DNA of 64,000 nt from the NCBI GenBank assembly GCA_964545205.1, contig CAZJFH010000009.1, positions 28,355 to 92,354 of the forward strand, read 5' to 3'. A program made the translations under genes and the position numbers. The notes under the pieces were generated by a model that saw only the letters and a program-made list of their open reading frames with translations, searched no databases and was not told the DNA's origin. This document shows, piece after piece, positions 6,925-16,195 of this stretch (within the stretch, counting starts at the first letter, position 1; every line of letters begins with the position of its first letter). The stretch comes from CAZJFH01 sp964545205 (lineage in GTDB: Bacteria; Pseudomonadota; Alphaproteobacteria; Rhodospirillales; Magnetospirillaceae).

Positions 6925-7715
6925 CCCCGAAGCATTTCCGCTGGGAGGTGCGCGAGCGGGTCGGCACCATCACCCTCGACCGCCCCGACCGCAAGAATCC
7001 GCTGACCTTCGACAGCTACGCCGAGCTGCGCGACACCCTGCGGGCGCTGCAGTTCGCCACCGACGTCAAGGCGCTGGTGATCACCGGCGCCGGCGGCAAT
7101 TTCTGCTCGGGCGGCGACGTCCACGACATCATCGCGCCGCTGACCGGCATGGACATGGGCGGCCTGTTGGCCTTCACCCGCATGACCGGCAGCGTCGTCC
7201 AGGCGATGCGCGCCTGCCCGCAGCCGATCGTCGCGGCGATCGACGGCGTCGCCGTGGGGGCGGGGGCGATCCTCGCCATGGCCTCGGACCTGCGCTACGG
7301 CACGCCGGCGGCCAAGGTCGCGTTCCTGTTCACCAAGGTCGGCCTGGCCGGCTGCGACATGGGCGCCTGCGCCATCCTGCCGCGGATCATCGGCCACGGC
7401 CGCGCCTCGGAGCTGCTCTACACCGGCCGCGTGATGGGCGCCGAGGAAGGCCGCGCCTGGGGCTTCTTCAACGACGTCGTGCCGGCCGAAGAGGTCTTCG
7501 ACACGGCCTGGCGGATGGCGCATGGCCTGGCGCACGGCCCGACCTTCGCCCATGCGATGACCAAGCGCTGCCTGCACCAGGAATGGGACATGGGCATCGA
7601 CGAGGCGCTCGAGGCCGAGGCCCAGGCGCAGGCGATCTGCATGCAGACCAAGGATTTCGAGCGCGCCTACCGCGCCTTCGTCGAGAAGCGCAAGCCGGTG
7701 TTCGAGGGCGACTGA
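6897..7715 (+). CDS. Enoyl-CoA hydratase/isomerase of the anthraniloyl-CoA pathway
   Basis: 272-aa crotonase-fold protein. It shows the RNPLTFDSY CoA-binding start, the oxyanion-hole segment NFCSGGDV and the second segment AIDGVAVGAGA. The start ATG 6897 lies inside the end of the SDR-MarR gene; the larger upstream open frame has no homology. Its stop overlaps the start of the acyl-CoA dehydrogenase gene (TGATG). It probably hydrates the ring or ring-opened enoyl-CoA formed after monooxygenase and reductase action on 2-aminobenzoyl-CoA; the exact substrate cannot be told from sequence. Confidence 0.8.
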   Translation: MYVIEGAALTPKHFRWEVRERVGTITLDRPDRKNPLTFDSYAELRDTLRALQFATDVKALVITGAGGNFCSGGDVHDIIAPLTGMDMGGLLAFTRMTGSVVQAMRACPQPIVAAIDGVAVGAGAILAMASDLRYGTPAAKVAFLFTKVGLAGCDMGACAILPRIIGHGRASELLYTGRVMGAEEGRAWGFFNDVVPAEEVFDTAWRMAHGLAHGPTFAHAMTKRCLHQEWDMGIDEALEAEAQAQAICMQTKDFERAYRAFVEKRKPVFEGD

Positions 7716-8911
7716 TGGCCGACGAGACCTATCTGCGCTGGCCGTTCCTCGACGATGTCCACCGCGAACGCGCCCGCGGCCTGGCGGCGTGGTGCGAGAG
7801 CGCGCTGGCGCCGCTGATCGAGGCCGAGCATCGCGTTCGCGATGACGCCGGCCTCGACGCCGTCACCCGCGCCATGGTCCAGGCGCTCGGGAAAGCCGGC
7901 TGGCTGCGGGCCTGCACCGGCGAGCTCGACGTCCGCGCGCTGTGCCTCAGCCGCGAGATCCTGGCCCGCCACTCCGGGCTGGCCGATTTCGCCTTCGCGA
8001 TGCAGGGCCTCGGCACCGGGCCGATTTCGCTGTTCGGCACGCCCGAGCAGAAAAACCGCTGGCTGCCCGGCGTCGCCGCCGGCGAGCGCGTCGCCGCCTT
8101 CGCGATCTCCGAGGCCGAGGCCGGTTCCGACCCGGCGGCGATGACCACGACGGCGCGGCGCGACGGCGATCATTGGGTGCTCGACGGCGCCAAGACCTGG
8201 ATCTCCAACGCCGGCCTCGCCGACCAGTACGTCGTCTTCGCGCGCAGCGGCGAGGCGCCGGGGGCCAAGGGCATCTCGGCCTTCGTCGTCACCCCCGACG
8301 ATCCCGGCTTTTCGGTGGCCGAGCGCATCCCGGTGATCGCGCCGCATCCGCTCGGCAGCTTGCGCTTCGACGGCTGCCGCATTCCCGCCGACCGCCTGCT
8401 CGGTGCGCCCGGCGACGGCTTCCGCATCGCCATGGCGACGCTCGACGTGTTCCGCTCGACCGTCGCCGCCGCGGCGCTGGGTTTCGCGCGCCGGGCCCTC
8501 GACGAGGGACTGGGCCGCGCCAACGCGCGGCTGATCGGCGGCCGGCCGCTGGCCGACTATCAGATGACCCAGGCCAAGCTGGCCGAGATGGCGACCGACG
8601 TCGACGCCGCCGCCCTGCTGGTCTACCGCGCCGCCTGGACCAAGGACGTCGAGAAGCGCCGGGTCAGCCGCGAGGCGTCGATGGCCAAGCTGTTCGCCAC
8701 CGAGGCGGCGCAGACGGTGATCGACAAGGCGGTGCAGCTGTGGGGCGGCCTCGGCGTCGTCTCCGGCCAGCCGGTCGAGCGCCTCTACCGCGAGGTCCGC
8801 GCCCTGCGCATCTACGAAGGGACCAGCGAGATTCAGAAACTCGTCATCGCCAACCAGACGCTGGCGGCCTTCGCCGACCGGCGCCGCGGCCAAACGGGAG
8901 GGCCGTCATGA
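7715..8911 (+). CDS. Acyl-CoA dehydrogenase of the anthraniloyl-CoA pathway
   Basis: 398-aa FAD-dependent acyl-CoA dehydrogenase with the ISEAEAGSDPAAM signature, the TWISNAGLAD segment and the C-terminal RIYEGTSEIQK block containing the usual catalytic-region glutamate. Coupled to neighbours by one-base (upstream) and four-base (downstream) overlaps. In 2-aminobenzoyl-CoA metabolism such a dehydrogenase acts in the beta-oxidation-like steps after dearomatisation. The gene order SDR, hydratase, dehydrogenase, CoA ligase, monooxygenase fits one polycistron. Confidence 0.85.
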   Translation: MADETYLRWPFLDDVHRERARGLAAWCESALAPLIEAEHRVRDDAGLDAVTRAMVQALGKAGWLRACTGELDVRALCLSREILARHSGLADFAFAMQGLGTGPISLFGTPEQKNRWLPGVAAGERVAAFAISEAEAGSDPAAMTTTARRDGDHWVLDGAKTWISNAGLADQYVVFARSGEAPGAKGISAFVVTPDDPGFSVAERIPVIAPHPLGSLRFDGCRIPADRLLGAPGDGFRIAMATLDVFRSTVAAAALGFARRALDEGLGRANARLIGGRPLADYQMTQAKLAEMATDVDAAALLVYRAAWTKDVEKRRVSREASMAKLFATEAAQTVIDKAVQLWGGLGVVSGQPVERLYREVRALRIYEGTSEIQKLVIANQTLAAFADRRRGQTGGPS

Positions 8912-10533
8912 CCGCCTACGACACCTTCGCCCGCGACCATCTGCCGCCGCGCGAGCTGTGGCCCGAGATGGACTTCTCCGGCGTGCCGGAGCTCGCCTAC
9001 CCCGAGCGCCTGAACTGCGCCGCCGAGCTGATCGACCGCACCGCCGAACGCTTCGGCGACCGGCCGGCGCTGTTCTTCGCCGACGCCTGCTGGACCTATG
9101 CCGAGCTGAAGGACAAGGTCGACCGCGTCGCCCGGGTGCTGAGCGAGGATCTGGGCGTGATCCCCGGCAACCGCGTGCTGCTGCGCGGCTTCAACAATCC
9201 GATGATGGTCGCCGCCTGGTTCGCCGTCGCCAAGCTGGGCGGCGTCGTCGTCGCGACGATGCCGCTGCTGCGCGCGGGCGAGCTGGCCTACATCGCCGAG
9301 AAGGCCGAGATCCGCCATTGCCTGTGCCAGGACAGCCTGGTCGAGGAGGCCGCGAACGCCCGCGAGGCCTCGAAGCGGCTGGAACGGGTGATGACCTTCT
9401 CCAGCCTGGGCGAGGCCGACGCCGAGCTCGACCGCGCCATGGCGGCCAGGCCGGGCGGCTTCCAGGCCTATGACGGCGCCGCCGACGACGTCGTGCTGAT
9501 CGCCTTCACCTCGGGCACGACGGGCCGCGCCAAGGGCACGATGCACTTCCACCGCGACATGCTGGCGACCTGCGACACCTTCGCCCGCCACGTGATCGGC
9601 GTGCGTCCCGACGACGTCTTCGTCGGCTCGCCGCCGCTGGCCTTCACCTTCGGCCTCGGCGCCCATGTGCTGTTCCCGTTCCGCTTCGGCGCCGCGACGG
9701 TGCTGGTCGAGAAGTTCGGGCCGACGACGCTGCTGGAGACGGTGCAGCGCTACAGGGTGACCGGCATGTACACGGCGCCGACCGGCTACCGGGCGCTGGC
9801 GCCGCTGGCCAAGGACTACGACATCGCCAGCCTCAGGCTGTGCGTCTCGGCCGGCGAGGCGCTGCCCAAGGCGACCTCGGACCTGTGGTTCGACGCCACC
9901 GGCATCCGCATCGTCGACGGCATCGGCTCGACCGAGATGCTGCACATCTTCATCTCGGCCGCCGGCGACGACATCCGCCCCGGCTCGACCGGCAAGGCGA
10001 TCCCCGGCTACCAGGCCAAGCTGGTCGACCGCGACGGCGACGACCTGGCCCCCGGCGAGACCCAGGGCTGGCTGGCGGTCAAGGGGCCGACCGGCTGCCG
10101 CTACCTCGACGACCCCGAGCGCCAGCGCGGCTACGTCAAGAAGGGCTGGAACGTCACCGGCGACATCTACCGCCAGGACGAGGACGGCTATTTCTGGTTC
10201 GTGGCGCGCGGCGACGACATGATCATCTCGGCCGGCTACAACATCTCCGGCCCCGAGGTCGAGAACGCGGTGCTGTCGCACCCCAAGGTCGCCGAATGCG
10301 CGGTGATCGGGGCGCCGGACGAGGAGCGCGGCCAGATCGTCAAGGCCTATGTCGTGCTGCGCGACGGCGAAGGCCCGAGCCAGCGCCTGGTCGCCGACAT
10401 CCAGGACCACGTCAAGAGGACGATCGCGCCGTACAAGTACCCGCGCGCCGTCGAATTCCTCGACGCCCTGCCCAAGACCCCGACCGGCAAGCTGCAGCGG
10501 TTCAAGCTGCGCGAGCAGGCCAAGGGGGCGTGA
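8908..10533 (+). CDS. 2-aminobenzoate (benzoate-type) CoA ligase
   Basis: 541-aa adenylate-forming CoA ligase of the benzoate-CoA ligase subgroup: P-loop FTSGTTGRAKGTMHFH, GIGSTEMLHIFIS and a C-terminal LPKTPTGKLQR with the catalytic lysine. It starts at ATG 8908, overlapping the dehydrogenase stop by four bases; the longer open frame upstream is a shadow. The next gene encodes an anthraniloyl-CoA monooxygenase-type fusion and the kyn genes supply anthranilate, so anthranilate is the likely substrate. Benzoate or salicylate are alternatives. Confidence 0.8.
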   Translation: MTAYDTFARDHLPPRELWPEMDFSGVPELAYPERLNCAAELIDRTAERFGDRPALFFADACWTYAELKDKVDRVARVLSEDLGVIPGNRVLLRGFNNPMMVAAWFAVAKLGGVVVATMPLLRAGELAYIAEKAEIRHCLCQDSLVEEAANAREASKRLERVMTFSSLGEADAELDRAMAARPGGFQAYDGAADDVVLIAFTSGTTGRAKGTMHFHRDMLATCDTFARHVIGVRPDDVFVGSPPLAFTFGLGAHVLFPFRFGAATVLVEKFGPTTLLETVQRYRVTGMYTAPTGYRALAPLAKDYDIASLRLCVSAGEALPKATSDLWFDATGIRIVDGIGSTEMLHIFISAAGDDIRPGSTGKAIPGYQAKLVDRDGDDLAPGETQGWLAVKGPTGCRYLDDPERQRGYVKKGWNVTGDIYRQDEDGYFWFVARGDDMIISAGYNISGPEVENAVLSHPKVAECAVIGAPDEERGQIVKAYVVLRDGEGPSQRLVADIQDHVKRTIAPYKYPRAVEFLDALPKTPTGKLQRFKLREQAKGA

Positions 10534-10550
10534 TGGCGCCGTATTTTGCT

Positions 10551-10635
10551 CCCTCCCCCGCTTGCGGGGGAGGGGTGGGGTGGGGGCCGCGCCGCTGCGC
10601 GGCGGGCCCCTCCCTCTCCCGCGGGCGGGAGAGGG
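10551..10635. repeat. Triple GC-rich hairpin element between coding regions
   Basis: Between the CoA ligase stop and the next ATG lie three hairpins: CCCTCCCCCGC/GCGGGGGAGGG (10551-10561 and 10564-10574, 2-base loop), a GCCGC/GCGGC stem around 10590-10602, and CCCTCTCCCGC/GCGGGAGAGGG (10612-10622 and 10625-10635). The outer stems match hairpins at 12927 and 29893, with compensating C-G to T-A changes. This is a dispersed palindromic repeat that may also attenuate or stabilise the operon transcript. Bases 10533-10660 hold no gene. Confidence 0.75.
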
Positions 10636-10660
10636 GCGTATGCAACGAGGAACCCAACCC

Positions 10661-12910
10661 ATGAACATCACCTGCATCGGCGGCGGCCCCGGCGCGCTGT
10701 ATTTCGCGCTCCTGATGAAGAAGCGCCGCCCGGACTGGCGCCTGACGATTCTCGAGCGCAACCCCAAGGACGTCACCTGGGGCTTCGGCGTCGTGTTCTC
10801 GGACGAGACGATGGAGGGCTTCAAGGACGCCGATCGCGAGACCTACCACGCGATCACCGACAGCTTCGTCCACTGGGACGACATCGACATCCACTACCAG
10901 GGCGAGGTGCTGACCTCGAGCGGCCACGGCTTCGCCGGCATGCAGCGGCTGAAACTGCTGCAGATCCTGGAGGCCCGCGCGCTGGAGCTCGGCGTCGAGG
11001 TCCGCCACCAGGTCGAGGTCGCGGAACTGCCCGAGGCCGACCTGATCGTCGCCGCCGACGGCGTCAACTCGCTGGTGCGCCGCCGCTTCGCCGCCGAATT
11101 CGGCGCCGAGGAGGAGATGCGGCCGAACAAGTTCGTCTGGCTGGGCACGTCGAAGCGCTTCGACGCCTTCACCTTCTACTTCAACGAGACCGAGCACGGG
11201 CTGTGGCGGGCGCACTGCTACAGCTACATGCCGGGCATGAGCACGTTCATCGTCGAGTGCACCGCCGACACCTGGGCCCGCGCCGGCCTCGACGGCGCCT
11301 CCGAGGCCGAGACCATCCGCCATTGCGAGCGGGTCTTCGCCGAACAGCTCGCCGGCGAGCGGCTGATCGGCAACAACTCGATCTGGCGCAGCTTTCCGCG
11401 CATCCGCAACGCCCGCTATTTCCACGACGACATGGTGCTGATGGGCGACGCCCTGCACACGGCGCATTTCTCGATCGGCTCGGGCACCAAGCTGGCGATG
11501 GAGGACGCCGTCGAACTGGCCCGCGCGCTCGACGAGCATGCCGACCGCGCGCAGGCCCTGGCCGCCTATCAGGCGGCGCGCGAGCCGGTCGTCGACAGCC
11601 TGCAGCGCGCCGCCCAGGTCAGCATGGAGTGGTTCGAGGAGACCGAGCGCTATTTCGGCCGGCTGGAGCCGCTGCAGTTCGCCTACAGCCTGCTCAGCCG
11701 CTCGATGCGCATCAACCACGACAACCTCGCGCTGCGCGATCCCGGCTTCGTCGCCCGGGTCGAGGCCTGGCTGGACGAGCGCGCGCGCGCCCGGGCCGGC
11801 GTGGCGCCGCATCCCTCGGGCCGCGCCGCGCCGCCGATCTTCACGCCGTTCCGGCTGCGCGGGATGGTGCTGGAAAACCGCGTCGTCGTCAGCCCGATGT
11901 GCATGTACTCGGCCGAGGACGGCGTCGTCGGCGACTGGCACCTGGTCCATCTCGGCAGCCGCGCCATGGGCGGCGCCGGCCTGGTCTACGCCGAGGCCAC
12001 GGCGATCAGCCCCGAGGCGCGGATCTCGCCCGGCGACACCGGCATCTGGGACTCCCGCCACGTCGCCGCCTGGAAGCGGATCAACGACTACATCCATGCC
12101 AGCACGTTCGCGAAGACCTGCCTGCAGCTCTCGCATGCCGGCCGCAAGGCCTCGACCCGCCTGGCCTGGGAGGGCATGGACCAGCCGCTGCCCGCGGGCA
12201 ACTGGGACGTGGTGGCGCCGTCGCCGATCCCCTATGCCGACTTCTGCCACACCCCGCGCGAGATGACCCGCGCCGACATGGACAAGGTGCTGGGCGATTA
12301 CGTGAATGCGGCGCGCAACGCCGAGGCGGCGGGCTTCGACATGATCGAGATCCACTTCGCCCACGGCTACCTGCTGTCGACCTTCCTGTCGCCGCTGACC
12401 AACGCGCGGGGCGACGAATACGGCGGCCCGATCGCGAACCGCATGCGCTATCCGCTGGAGGTGTTCCGGGCCGTGCGCGCCGCCTGGCCCGCGGACAAGC
12501 CGATCTCGGTGCGCATCTCGGCCACCGACTGGAAGCCGGGCGGCTTTTCCCACGACGACGCCCTGGCGCTGCTGGCGGCGCTGAAGGAGGCCGGCTGCGA
12601 CATCGTCGACGTCTCGGCCGGGCAGGTGGTGTGCGACCAGGAGCCGGTCTACGGCCGGCTGTTCCAGACGCCGTTCTCGACCCGGCTGCGGCTCGACGCC
12701 GGCATGGCGACGATGACGGTCGGCAACGTCCAGTCCTTCGGCGACGCCAGCGCCATCGTCGCCGGCGGCCGCGCCGACCTGGTGGTGATCGCCCGCATGC
12801 ACCTCGCCGATCCCTACTGGACCCGCCACGCCGCCTATCATTACGACTGGCCGATCGACTGGCCGCCGCAGTACCGCGCGGTGGCGAAGTACACGCCGCG
12901 ATGGACCTGA
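10661..12910 (+). CDS. Bifunctional anthraniloyl-CoA monooxygenase/reductase (flavin hydroxylase-OYE fusion)
   Basis: 749-aa two-domain flavoenzyme. Residues 1 to about 380 form a class A FAD monooxygenase of the salicylyl-CoA 5-hydroxylase type: CIGGGPGALYFALL for FAD binding and GDALHTAHFSIGSG at the second FAD motif. Residues about 388-749 form an Old Yellow Enzyme domain: FTPFRLRGMVLENR, SPMCMYS, and the substrate-binding HFAHGYLLSTFLSP. This architecture is that of 2-aminobenzoyl-CoA monooxygenase/reductase, which hydroxylates and then reduces the ring to a cyclic 2-amino-5-oxo-cyclohexene carboxyl-CoA. Start at ATG 10661, 127 bases after the ligase stop. The terminator-like hairpin at 12927 ends the operon. 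Confidence 0.9.
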   Translation: MNITCIGGGPGALYFALLMKKRRPDWRLTILERNPKDVTWGFGVVFSDETMEGFKDADRETYHAITDSFVHWDDIDIHYQGEVLTSSGHGFAGMQRLKLLQILEARALELGVEVRHQVEVAELPEADLIVAADGVNSLVRRRFAAEFGAEEEMRPNKFVWLGTSKRFDAFTFYFNETEHGLWRAHCYSYMPGMSTFIVECTADTWARAGLDGASEAETIRHCERVFAEQLAGERLIGNNSIWRSFPRIRNARYFHDDMVLMGDALHTAHFSIGSGTKLAMEDAVELARALDEHADRAQALAAYQAAREPVVDSLQRAAQVSMEWFEETERYFGRLEPLQFAYSLLSRSMRINHDNLALRDPGFVARVEAWLDERARARAGVAPHPSGRAAPPIFTPFRLRGMVLENRVVVSPMCMYSAEDGVVGDWHLVHLGSRAMGGAGLVYAEATAISPEARISPGDTGIWDSRHVAAWKRINDYIHASTFAKTCLQLSHAGRKASTRLAWEGMDQPLPAGNWDVVAPSPIPYADFCHTPREMTRADMDKVLGDYVNAARNAEAAGFDMIEIHFAHGYLLSTFLSPLTNARGDEYGGPIANRMRYPLEVFRAVRAAWPADKPISVRISATDWKPGGFSHDDALALLAALKEAGCDIVDVSAGQVVCDQEPVYGRLFQTPFSTRLRLDAGMATMTVGNVQSFGDASAIVAGGRADLVVIARMHLADPYWTRHAAYHYDWPIDWPPQYRAVAKYTPRWT

Positions 12911-12926
12911 ACGGGCGCTTCCTCCT

Positions 12927-12958
12927 CTCCCTCCCCCGCAGGCGGGGGAGGGAGTTTT
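12927..12958 (+). terminator. Hairpin plus T-run terminator after the anthraniloyl-CoA operon
   Basis: CTCCCTCCCCCGC (12927-12939) pairs perfectly with GCGGGGGAGGGAG (12942-12954) across a two-base loop, followed by TTTTGTTTG. It sits 17 bases after the monooxygenase stop. The stem belongs to the repeat family also found at 10551 and 29893. Confidence 0.75.
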
Positions 12959-13033
12959 GTTTGACCGTGGACAACGAAGTCTTCGCCATTCCGTGCTTTG
13001 CTCCGGCCATCGTGCCAAGGAGCTGAGCGACGC

Positions 13034-14173
13034 ATGCGCATCACCATTCCCCTGACCGAACCCAGCCACGTCCATAACGGGCCGGCGGTGCTGGCCTCGG
13101 GCCATCGGCCGTTCTTCCTGTTCACGGCCCTCGCGGCGGCGAGCCTGATGCCGCTGTGGCTGGCCGCCTGGATGGGCCATCTGCCGCTCGACGTCGCCTG
13201 GCACGGCCACGAGATGGTGTTCGGCTTCGCCGGCGCCGCCATCGCCGGCTTCCTGATGGCGGCGGTGCCGAAATGGACCAACGGCGCGCCGATCCTCGGG
13301 CTCCGGCTGCTGCTGCTGATCGGCCTCTACCTCGCCGGGCGCATCGCCATGGCCACCGGCGTGCTGCCGTGGCTCGACCTGCTGTTCCTGCCGGTGCTGG
13401 CGCTGTTCATCGGCCAGGACGTCTGGCGGGCGCGCAACGCGCGCAACTACCAGGTTCCGGCCATGCTGATGGTGCTGGCCGGCCTCAACCTGGCCTGGCA
13501 TCTCGGCGTCGCCCAGGCGCTGTGGGCGGCGGTCTATCTGATCGCCGCGCTGGTGGCGCTGATCGGCGGCCGCGTCGTGCCGGCCTTCACCCAGAGCGGG
13601 TTGCGCATGGCCGGCATCCAGGTCGAATGCGGCACGCCGCCCTCGCTCGACCGCGCCGCGGTGCCGGCGGTCCTCGCCGTCGTCGCCGCCGAGGCGATCG
13701 CGCCGATGAGCCCGTGGTCGGGCGCCGCGGCGCTGTTCGCCGGGCTGGTGCTGCTGGCGCGCATGACCGGCTGGCACCCGCACCGGACGGCCAAGCTGCC
13801 GCTGGTGTGGATCCTGCACGCCGCCTATGTCTGGCTGCCGATCGGCTTCCTGCTCAAGGCGGCGTCCGACATGGGCGCGCCGGTCTCGCCGTTCGCGGCG
13901 CTGCACGCGGTGACGGTGGGCGGCATCGCGGTGATGATCCTGGCGGTGGCCTCGCGCGCCGCGCTCGGCCATTCCGGCCGGCCGCTGGTGCCGTCGAAAT
14001 GGACGGTGCTGGCCTATGTCCTGGTGATCGCCGCCGCGGTGCTGCGGGTGTTCGTGCCCGGCGAGATCGGCATCCACGGCGCCGCCACCGCCTGGACCCT
14101 GGGCTGGCTGGTGTTCGCGATCGTCTACTGGCCGATCCTGACCAGGCCGCGCATCGACGGCATGCCGGGCTAG
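13034..14173 (+). CDS. NnrS family haem-copper membrane protein
   Basis: 379-aa polytopic membrane protein with about twelve hydrophobic segments. NnrS marks are the SGHRPFF motif near the N-terminus, WHGHEMVFGF and GGRVVPAFTQSG. NnrS proteins bind haem and copper and are tied to nitric oxide tolerance and denitrification regulons. No denitrification gene is present; the gene lies between the anthraniloyl-CoA operon and the kyn operon. ATG 13034 is chosen over the longer frame (12998) because AAGGAG lies at 13017-13022. Its stop overlaps the convergent kynA stop by four bases. Confidence 0.85.
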   Translation: MRITIPLTEPSHVHNGPAVLASGHRPFFLFTALAAASLMPLWLAAWMGHLPLDVAWHGHEMVFGFAGAAIAGFLMAAVPKWTNGAPILGLRLLLLIGLYLAGRIAMATGVLPWLDLLFLPVLALFIGQDVWRARNARNYQVPAMLMVLAGLNLAWHLGVAQALWAAVYLIAALVALIGGRVVPAFTQSGLRMAGIQVECGTPPSLDRAAVPAVLAVVAAEAIAPMSPWSGAAALFAGLVLLARMTGWHPHRTAKLPLVWILHAAYVWLPIGFLLKAASDMGAPVSPFAALHAVTVGGIAVMILAVASRAALGHSGRPLVPSKWTVLAYVLVIAAAVLRVFVPGEIGIHGAATAWTLGWLVFAIVYWPILTRPRIDGMPG

Positions 14174-14985
14174 AGCTCGGTCCTGAGATCCCACAGCTCC
14201 GGGAACAGCCGCACCTCCAGCATGCGCCGCAGATAGGGCACGCCGGGGGTGCCGCCGGTTCCCGGCTTGGCGCCGATCACCCGCTCGACGGTGGTGACGT
14301 GGCGGAAACGCCACTGGCGCAGCGCGTCCTCGAGGTCGACCAGCTTCTCGGCCAGTTCGTACAGGCTCCAGTGGCGCCCGGGCGCGCGGTAGACGGCGGC
14401 CCAGGCGGCGCGGACGCCGTCGTCGGGCCGGTAGGCCTGCGTGAAGTCGCGCTCCAGGCGATCGGCCGGCACGGCGAGGCCGGCGCGGGCCAGGGCGCGG
14501 ATCGCCTCGTCGTAGAGGCTGGGCGCCCGCAGCGCGTCGTCGAGCCGGGCGGCGATCTCGGGGCGGTGGCGGTGGGGATTGACCATGGCGGCGTTCTTGT
14601 TGCCGAGCAGGAACTCGATCATCCGGTACTGGTAGGACTGGAAGCCCGAGGACCTGCCGAGGAACGGCCGGAACGCGGTGTATTCGCTGGGCGTCAGCGT
14701 CGCGAGCACGTCCCAGGCCTGGATCAGCACGCCCATCACCCGCGACACCCGCGCCAGCATCTTGAACGCCGGGCCGAGGTCGTCGGCGGCGATCTGCGCC
14801 TTGGCCGCCGACAGCTCGTGGATCACCAGCTTCAGCCACAGCTCGGTGGTCTGGTGCTGGACGATGAACAACAGCTCGTCGTGGTGCGGCGACAGCGGCG
14901 CCTGGGCGCCGAGCAGCGCGTCGAGCCCGAGATAGTCGCCGTAGCTCATCTCGGCCGAGAAGTCGGTATGGGCGTCGTCGCTCAT
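14170..14985 (-). CDS. kynA: Tryptophan 2,3-dioxygenase
   Basis: 271-aa haem dioxygenase that opens the indole ring of L-tryptophan to N-formylkynurenine. The active-site element FIVQHQTTELW (His44) and the haem-ligand element WRFRHVTTV (His229) are both present, as are GFQSYQYR and PGTGGTPGVPYLRRML. Length matches bacterial enzymes. It is the last gene of kynB-kynU-kynA, beginning 10 bases after the kynU stop. The order puts the first enzyme of the pathway last in the operon. Confidence 0.95.
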   Translation of the reverse strand: MSDDAHTDFSAEMSYGDYLGLDALLGAQAPLSPHHDELLFIVQHQTTELWLKLVIHELSAAKAQIAADDLGPAFKMLARVSRVMGVLIQAWDVLATLTPSEYTAFRPFLGRSSGFQSYQYRMIEFLLGNKNAAMVNPHRHRPEIAARLDDALRAPSLYDEAIRALARAGLAVPADRLERDFTQAYRPDDGVRAAWAAVYRAPGRHWSLYELAEKLVDLEDALRQWRFRHVTTVERVIGAKPGTGGTPGVPYLRRMLEVRLFPELWDLRTEL

Positions 14986-14995
14986 GGCGGGCTCC

Positions 14996-16195
14996 TCAGG
15001 TGACGGCGTTGCGGCGGTGGAACTCGGGCCGGTCCCAGGCGCCCTCGGCGAGGATGCGCGTCAACGCCTGCACCGCGTCCCAGACGTCGAGGTGGCGGAC
15101 ATAGAGCGGCGCGAAGCCGAAGCGCATGAGGTCGGGGGCGCGGACGTCGCCGATGACGCCCTCGGCGATCAGCGCCTGCATCACCGCATAGGCCTGGGGG
15201 TGGCGCAGCGACACCTGGCTGCCGCAGGCCGCCGGGTCGGCGGGACCGAACACGGGCAGCGGGCACGCCTGCGCGACGAGGTCGCGGAACAGCCGCGTCA
15301 GCGACAGGCTCTTGGCGCGGATCGCCGCCATGTCGACGGCCAGCAGGTCCTCGACCGCCGCCTCCAGCGCCGCCAGCCCGAGCACCGGCGGCGTGCCGCA
15401 CAGGGCGCGGCGGATGTCGGGCGCCGGCCGGTAGCCGGTCTCGAACGAAAACGGCGCCGCATGGCCCATCCAGCCGGTCAGCGGCTGCGCGAATCCCGCG
15501 AGGTGGCGGCGGGCGACGTAGAGGAAGGCCGGCGCGCCGGGGCCGCCGTTGAGGTATTTGTAGCCGCAGCCGACCGCCAGGTCGACGCCGCAGCCGTCGA
15601 GGTCGAGCGGCATCGCCCCGGCGCTGTGGGCGAGGTCCCAGACCATCAGCGCCCCGGCGGCGTGCGCCGCTTCGGTGACGGCTTGCATGTCGTGCACGGC
15701 GCCGCTGCGATAGTCGACATGCGTCGCCATCACCGCCGCGACCGCGTCGTCGATGCCCTCTGGCAGCCGCTCGACGAGGCGCAGCTCGGCCAGGCCTTGC
15801 GCGACATAGAGGTCGGTCGGGAAATTGCCGCGCTCCGAGACGATCACCCGCCGGCCGGGCCGCAGCCGCAACGCCGCCGTCAGCGCCTTGAACAGGTTCA
15901 CCGAGGTCGAATCGGCGGCGACCACCTGGCCGGGGGCGGCGCCGATCAGCCGGCCGATCTTGTCGCCGACGCGGCTCGGCATGTCGATCCAGCCGGCGGC
16001 GTTCCACGACCGGATCAGGCCCTCGCCCCATTCGGCGTGAACGGTGCGCGCCACCGCGTCGGCCGCCGCCCTGGGCAGGGCCCCCAGCGAATTGCCGTCG
16101 AGATAGATCACGCCGTCGGGCAGCGCGAACCGCGCGCGGCATCCGGCCAGCGGATCGGCGGCGTCGAGGGCGAGGACGTCGTCGCGGCCGATCAT
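14996..16195 (-). CDS. kynU: Kynureninase
   Basis: 399-aa PLP-dependent hydrolase that cleaves kynurenine to anthranilate and alanine. It has YLDGNSLG at about residue 31, the GNFPTDLY block, WDLAHSAGA with the PLP-contact Asp, and the Schiff-base lysine in GYKYLNGGPGAPAF (Lys213). Start ATG at 16195-16193 overlaps the kynB stop in an ATGA arrangement. The anthranilate it makes is the substrate of the CoA ligase at 8908, so the two operons form one route. Confidence 0.95.
   Translation of the reverse strand: MIGRDDVLALDAADPLAGCRARFALPDGVIYLDGNSLGALPRAAADAVARTVHAEWGEGLIRSWNAAGWIDMPSRVGDKIGRLIGAAPGQVVAADSTSVNLFKALTAALRLRPGRRVIVSERGNFPTDLYVAQGLAELRLVERLPEGIDDAVAAVMATHVDYRSGAVHDMQAVTEAAHAAGALMVWDLAHSAGAMPLDLDGCGVDLAVGCGYKYLNGGPGAPAFLYVARRHLAGFAQPLTGWMGHAAPFSFETGYRPAPDIRRALCGTPPVLGLAALEAAVEDLLAVDMAAIRAKSLSLTRLFRDLVAQACPLPVFGPADPAACGSQVSLRHPQAYAVMQALIAEGVIGDVRAPDLMRFGFAPLYVRHLDVWDAVQALTRILAEGAWDRPEFHRRNAVT

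Noticed and set aside
10502..14839. Minus-strand open frame of 1445 codons opposite the anthraniloyl-CoA operon
   Set aside because: Low-complexity Ala/Gly/Arg/Asp composition with no domain, antisense to well-defined enzymes. A shadow of high-GC codon bias.
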